A stretch of DNA of 40,732 nucleotides from Pseudanabaena sp. lw0831 (lineage in GTDB: Bacteria; Cyanobacteriota; Cyanobacteriia; Pseudanabaenales; Pseudanabaenaceae): NCBI RefSeq assembly GCF_016584665.1, contig NZ_BBJB01000031.1, forward strand, positions 1-40,732, read 5' to 3'. Both the position numbers and the translations under genes were made by a program. Shown piece by piece: positions 38,897 through 40,732 of the stretch (its first letter is position 1; each line of letters begins with the position of its first letter). Below the pieces are notes generated by a model. It saw only the letters and a program-made list of their open reading frames with translations, was not told where the DNA came from and searched no databases.

Positions 38897-40732
38897 TCAA
38901 CTTAAAAGCTTTTGAATACTTAGAAATAAATCCCTTAATTTTACAGGCTTAGTCAAATATTCATTAGCTCCTGCTGCCAAGCATTTTTCGCGATCGCCTT
39001 CCATTGCTAGAGCCGTCAGCGCAATAATTGGAATATCAGCCAGATTAGGATCGAGACAAATTTGCTTAATAGCCTCTAATCCATCAATAACTGGCATCTG
39101 GATATCCATCAAAATCAAGTCGGGATGCTCCGCTTTGGCAAGATCGATCGCATGTTGTCCATCAGTTGCCAATAAAATGCGGTAGCCCTTAGCTTCGAGG
39201 TAACTGGAGAATGTCGCAATATTAGCCGCGTCATCTTCTGCCAGCAAAATTAAGGGTGAAATTAGTCCTTCAGTTTGGCTTTGACCTATCTGAGGCTGTC
39301 CTGACAAGTCCTGCTCAGTTTGTTCTTCGATTGCTAGGGAGCCGATATTAATGGGAAGATTAATCGCAAAGCAACTACCGACTCCCACCTCACTAGTCAG
39401 TTCTACGTTTCCTCCATGAATTTCTACAAGTCTTTTGACTAAAGCCAACCCCAACCCTGTGCCATTATATTGACGGTTCAGCGCACTATCGATTTGAATA
39501 AAGGGTTGGAACAGTTTCTGTATGTTCTCTGCCGAGATGCCTATTCCAGTATCAATCACGGCTATCTTTAAGTAATTTAGGGGCGTTAGATTGGTTGTAC
39601 TGCTTTCAATTTGAACTTGCGATACTTCTAAAGTGATTGTCCCTCCTTCCAGAGTAAATTTAACAGCATTATTTAGCAGATTGATTAAGACTTGTCGAAT
39701 CCGCGTTTCATCTATCATTATTTCTGGCAAATACTTAGGAATTCTAGGTATTAATTGAATTCGCTTTGTTAATGCTTGCTGCTTGATAAATGCCATGCTC
39801 GACTTGCAGAGGCTGTCGATCTCTGTTGCTGTTAGCTCTAGCGTGATTTGTCCAGACTCAATTTTGGCAACATCGAGAATGTCATTAATCAATGTTAAAA
39901 GATGCCTACTACTATTCTCAATGATTTGCAATGCTTTAAGTTGCCCCTCTTTAATGCTGCCAAATATTTCGTCCTGTAGAGCTTCATTCATTCCCAAAAT
40001 TGAATTGAGCGGTGTCCGCAGTTCATGACTCATATTGGCGAGAAATTCGTCTTTGAGTCTGGTTGCACGGACGAGTTGTTGGTTGGTTTCTGTTAATTGT
40101 TGTTGGGCTTGTTTACGTTCCGCAATTTCTTTTTGAGATTGCTCGAAGAGACTAGCTTGCTGAATGGCGATCGCTAATTGATTCGCAATTTGTTGGAGCA
40201 GTTGAGCTTCTAAATCTTGCCATTCTCGCGCTTCTGTACAGGCATGGACTACCAAAACACCCCACAGCTTTTTAGATCCCTCCGTTTCTACCCAGCGATG
40301 ATTTTCGCTAATGTGCGCCTCTAGGAGAATTGGCGCGATAATTTTGGACTTGATCTGACCTTCGATCGAGTATTCCACTAGGCATTCTGTCCAAATGTCA
40401 TTCATCACATCGGGTACAATGCGAGGCTTGCCTTGCCAATAGCAATCGAGAATTTCCTGTGACCAAACTTCGTTTTCCCAATTAAGGTCTTTGAGATTGG
40501 GAAAGTTACTATGTAAAGATTCTTCGACAATTTGGCTGTTACCATTATCAAATAGTTGAAAGACGATCGCGCGATCGCCAGACAGCACATCTTTAACCTG
40601 TTGAGTCACCACTGCCAGAATCTCTTTGAGACTAAGTGATTCGCGAATTTTATTGATGATTGTCGCTAAGGTTTGCTGTTGTCGCAATTGCTGCGCTATT
40701 TTCAATTGAGATTGCTGACGTATTAATAGTTC
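38897..40732 (-). CDS. GAF-HisKA-HATPase-REC hybrid kinase (N-terminus beyond window)
   Basis: The frame stays open to the right edge (ELLIRQQSQLKIAQQLRQQQ), so a TTG at 40705 is not a real start and the protein is incomplete. GAF (about 20-205 of the visible part) with a cysteine at the bilin position in ECLVEYSIEGQIKSKIIAPI, CL rather than CH, as in CcaS, and LDCYWQGKPRIV before it. HisKA with ANMSHELRTPLNSILG, HATPase (INLLNNAVKFTLEGG, GTGLGLALVKR), C-terminal receiver (LILLAEDDAANIATFSSYLE, acceptor Asp in LILMDIQMPVIDG). The kinase-receiver half is very similar to that of the 28006-31065 gene. It precedes rsbQ by 29 bp and leads the visible operon. Confidence 0.93.
   Translation of the reverse strand, partial: ELLIRQQSQLKIAQQLRQQQTLATIINKIRESLSLKEILAVVTQQVKDVLSGDRAIVFQLFDNGNSQIVEESLHSNFPNLKDLNWENEVWSQEILDCYWQGKPRIVPDVMNDIWTECLVEYSIEGQIKSKIIAPILLEAHISENHRWVETEGSKKLWGVLVVHACTEAREWQDLEAQLLQQIANQLAIAIQQASLFEQSQKEIAERKQAQQQLTETNQQLVRATRLKDEFLANMSHELRTPLNSILGMNEALQDEIFGSIKEGQLKALQIIENSSRHLLTLINDILDVAKIESGQITLELTATEIDSLCKSSMAFIKQQALTKRIQLIPRIPKYLPEIMIDETRIRQVLINLLNNAVKFTLEGGTITLEVSQVQIESSTTNLTPLNYLKIAVIDTGIGISAENIQKLFQPFIQIDSALNRQYNGTGLGLALVKRLVEIHGGNVELTSEVGVGSCFAINLPINIGSLAIEEQTEQDLSGQPQIGQSQTEGLISPLILLAEDDAANIATFSSYLEAKGYRILLATDGQHAIDLAKAEHPDLILMDIQMPVIDGLEAIKQICLDPNLADIPIIALTALAMEGDREKCLAAGANEYLTKPVKLRDLFLSIQKLLS

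Noticed and set aside
40703-40732. TTG 40705 as start of the last kinase
   Set aside because: The frame is open to the window edge and the upstream residues continue the same helix; the gene is simply incomplete.

Overview
The window looks like chromosomal DNA of a filamentous, phycobilisome-containing cyanobacterium. The octamer GCGATCGC (HIP1) recurs throughout. Genes include phycobilisome linkers, a CcaS/CcaR chromatic-acclimation pair, a PSII S4 protein, a cyanobacterial Hfq, YlqD and many bilin-type GAF kinases. A Pseudanabaena-like host is plausible but not proven.

Region 1 (1-6.6 kb, accessory). The end of an IS630-type transposase abuts a NACHT-HEAT (NLR-like) gene whose last HEAT repeat is cut short next to the IS. 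Then come a composite multi-hairpin repeat, an orphan Phd/YefM antitoxin, a coupled PRC-barrel/PSII-S4 pair, and a two-gene ABC-ATPase plus TOPRIM (split OLD/PARIS-like) operon. Region 2 (6.6-10.4 kb): cobalamin-dependent methionine synthase and a short decayed gene fragment.

Region 3 (10.5-16.6 kb, light-harvesting locus): ccaR is divergent from a rod linker and cpcL (membrane-anchored rod linker), followed by ccaS. A tandem 11-bp motif matching the CcaR G-box lies in the divergent promoter. This is a complete green/red switch with its operator and targets. A Uma2-fold gene follows.

Region 4 (16.6-28 kb): two tandem B12-binding radical SAM proteins, YlqD, an acyl-ACP/acyl-CoA synthetase, a coiled-coil protein with a HEPN-like RxxxxH motif, a second Uma2 gene, hfq, an outer-membrane barrel, sfsA, and a KirBac potassium channel with an altered selectivity filter.

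Region 5 (28-40.7 kb, signalling operon, all minus strand, transcribed right to left). The order is GAF-kinase-REC (partial), an RsbQ-like alpha/beta hydrolase with intact Ser96/Asp219/His247, a kinase that begins with an RsbP-type PAS domain followed by a CH-type bilin GAF, a 1527-residue kinase with four CBS domains and a DXCF-type cyanobacteriochrome GAF plus six PAS domains, an Rcp1-like response regulator, and a REC-PAS-PAS-GAF-kinase-REC hybrid. The most novel reading is that the RsbQ/RsbP small-molecule sensing pair, which drives a PP2C phosphatase in Bacillus, has been rewired onto light-sensing histidine kinases.

Intergenic DNA is packed with perfect or near-perfect palindromes (arms 9-27 bp, loops mostly 3 nt). 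Several share the core GGCGC-NNN-GCGCC but have unrelated, still perfectly complementary outer arms. Two copies of a ~90-bp MITE are present. No tRNA, rRNA or CRISPR array was seen.
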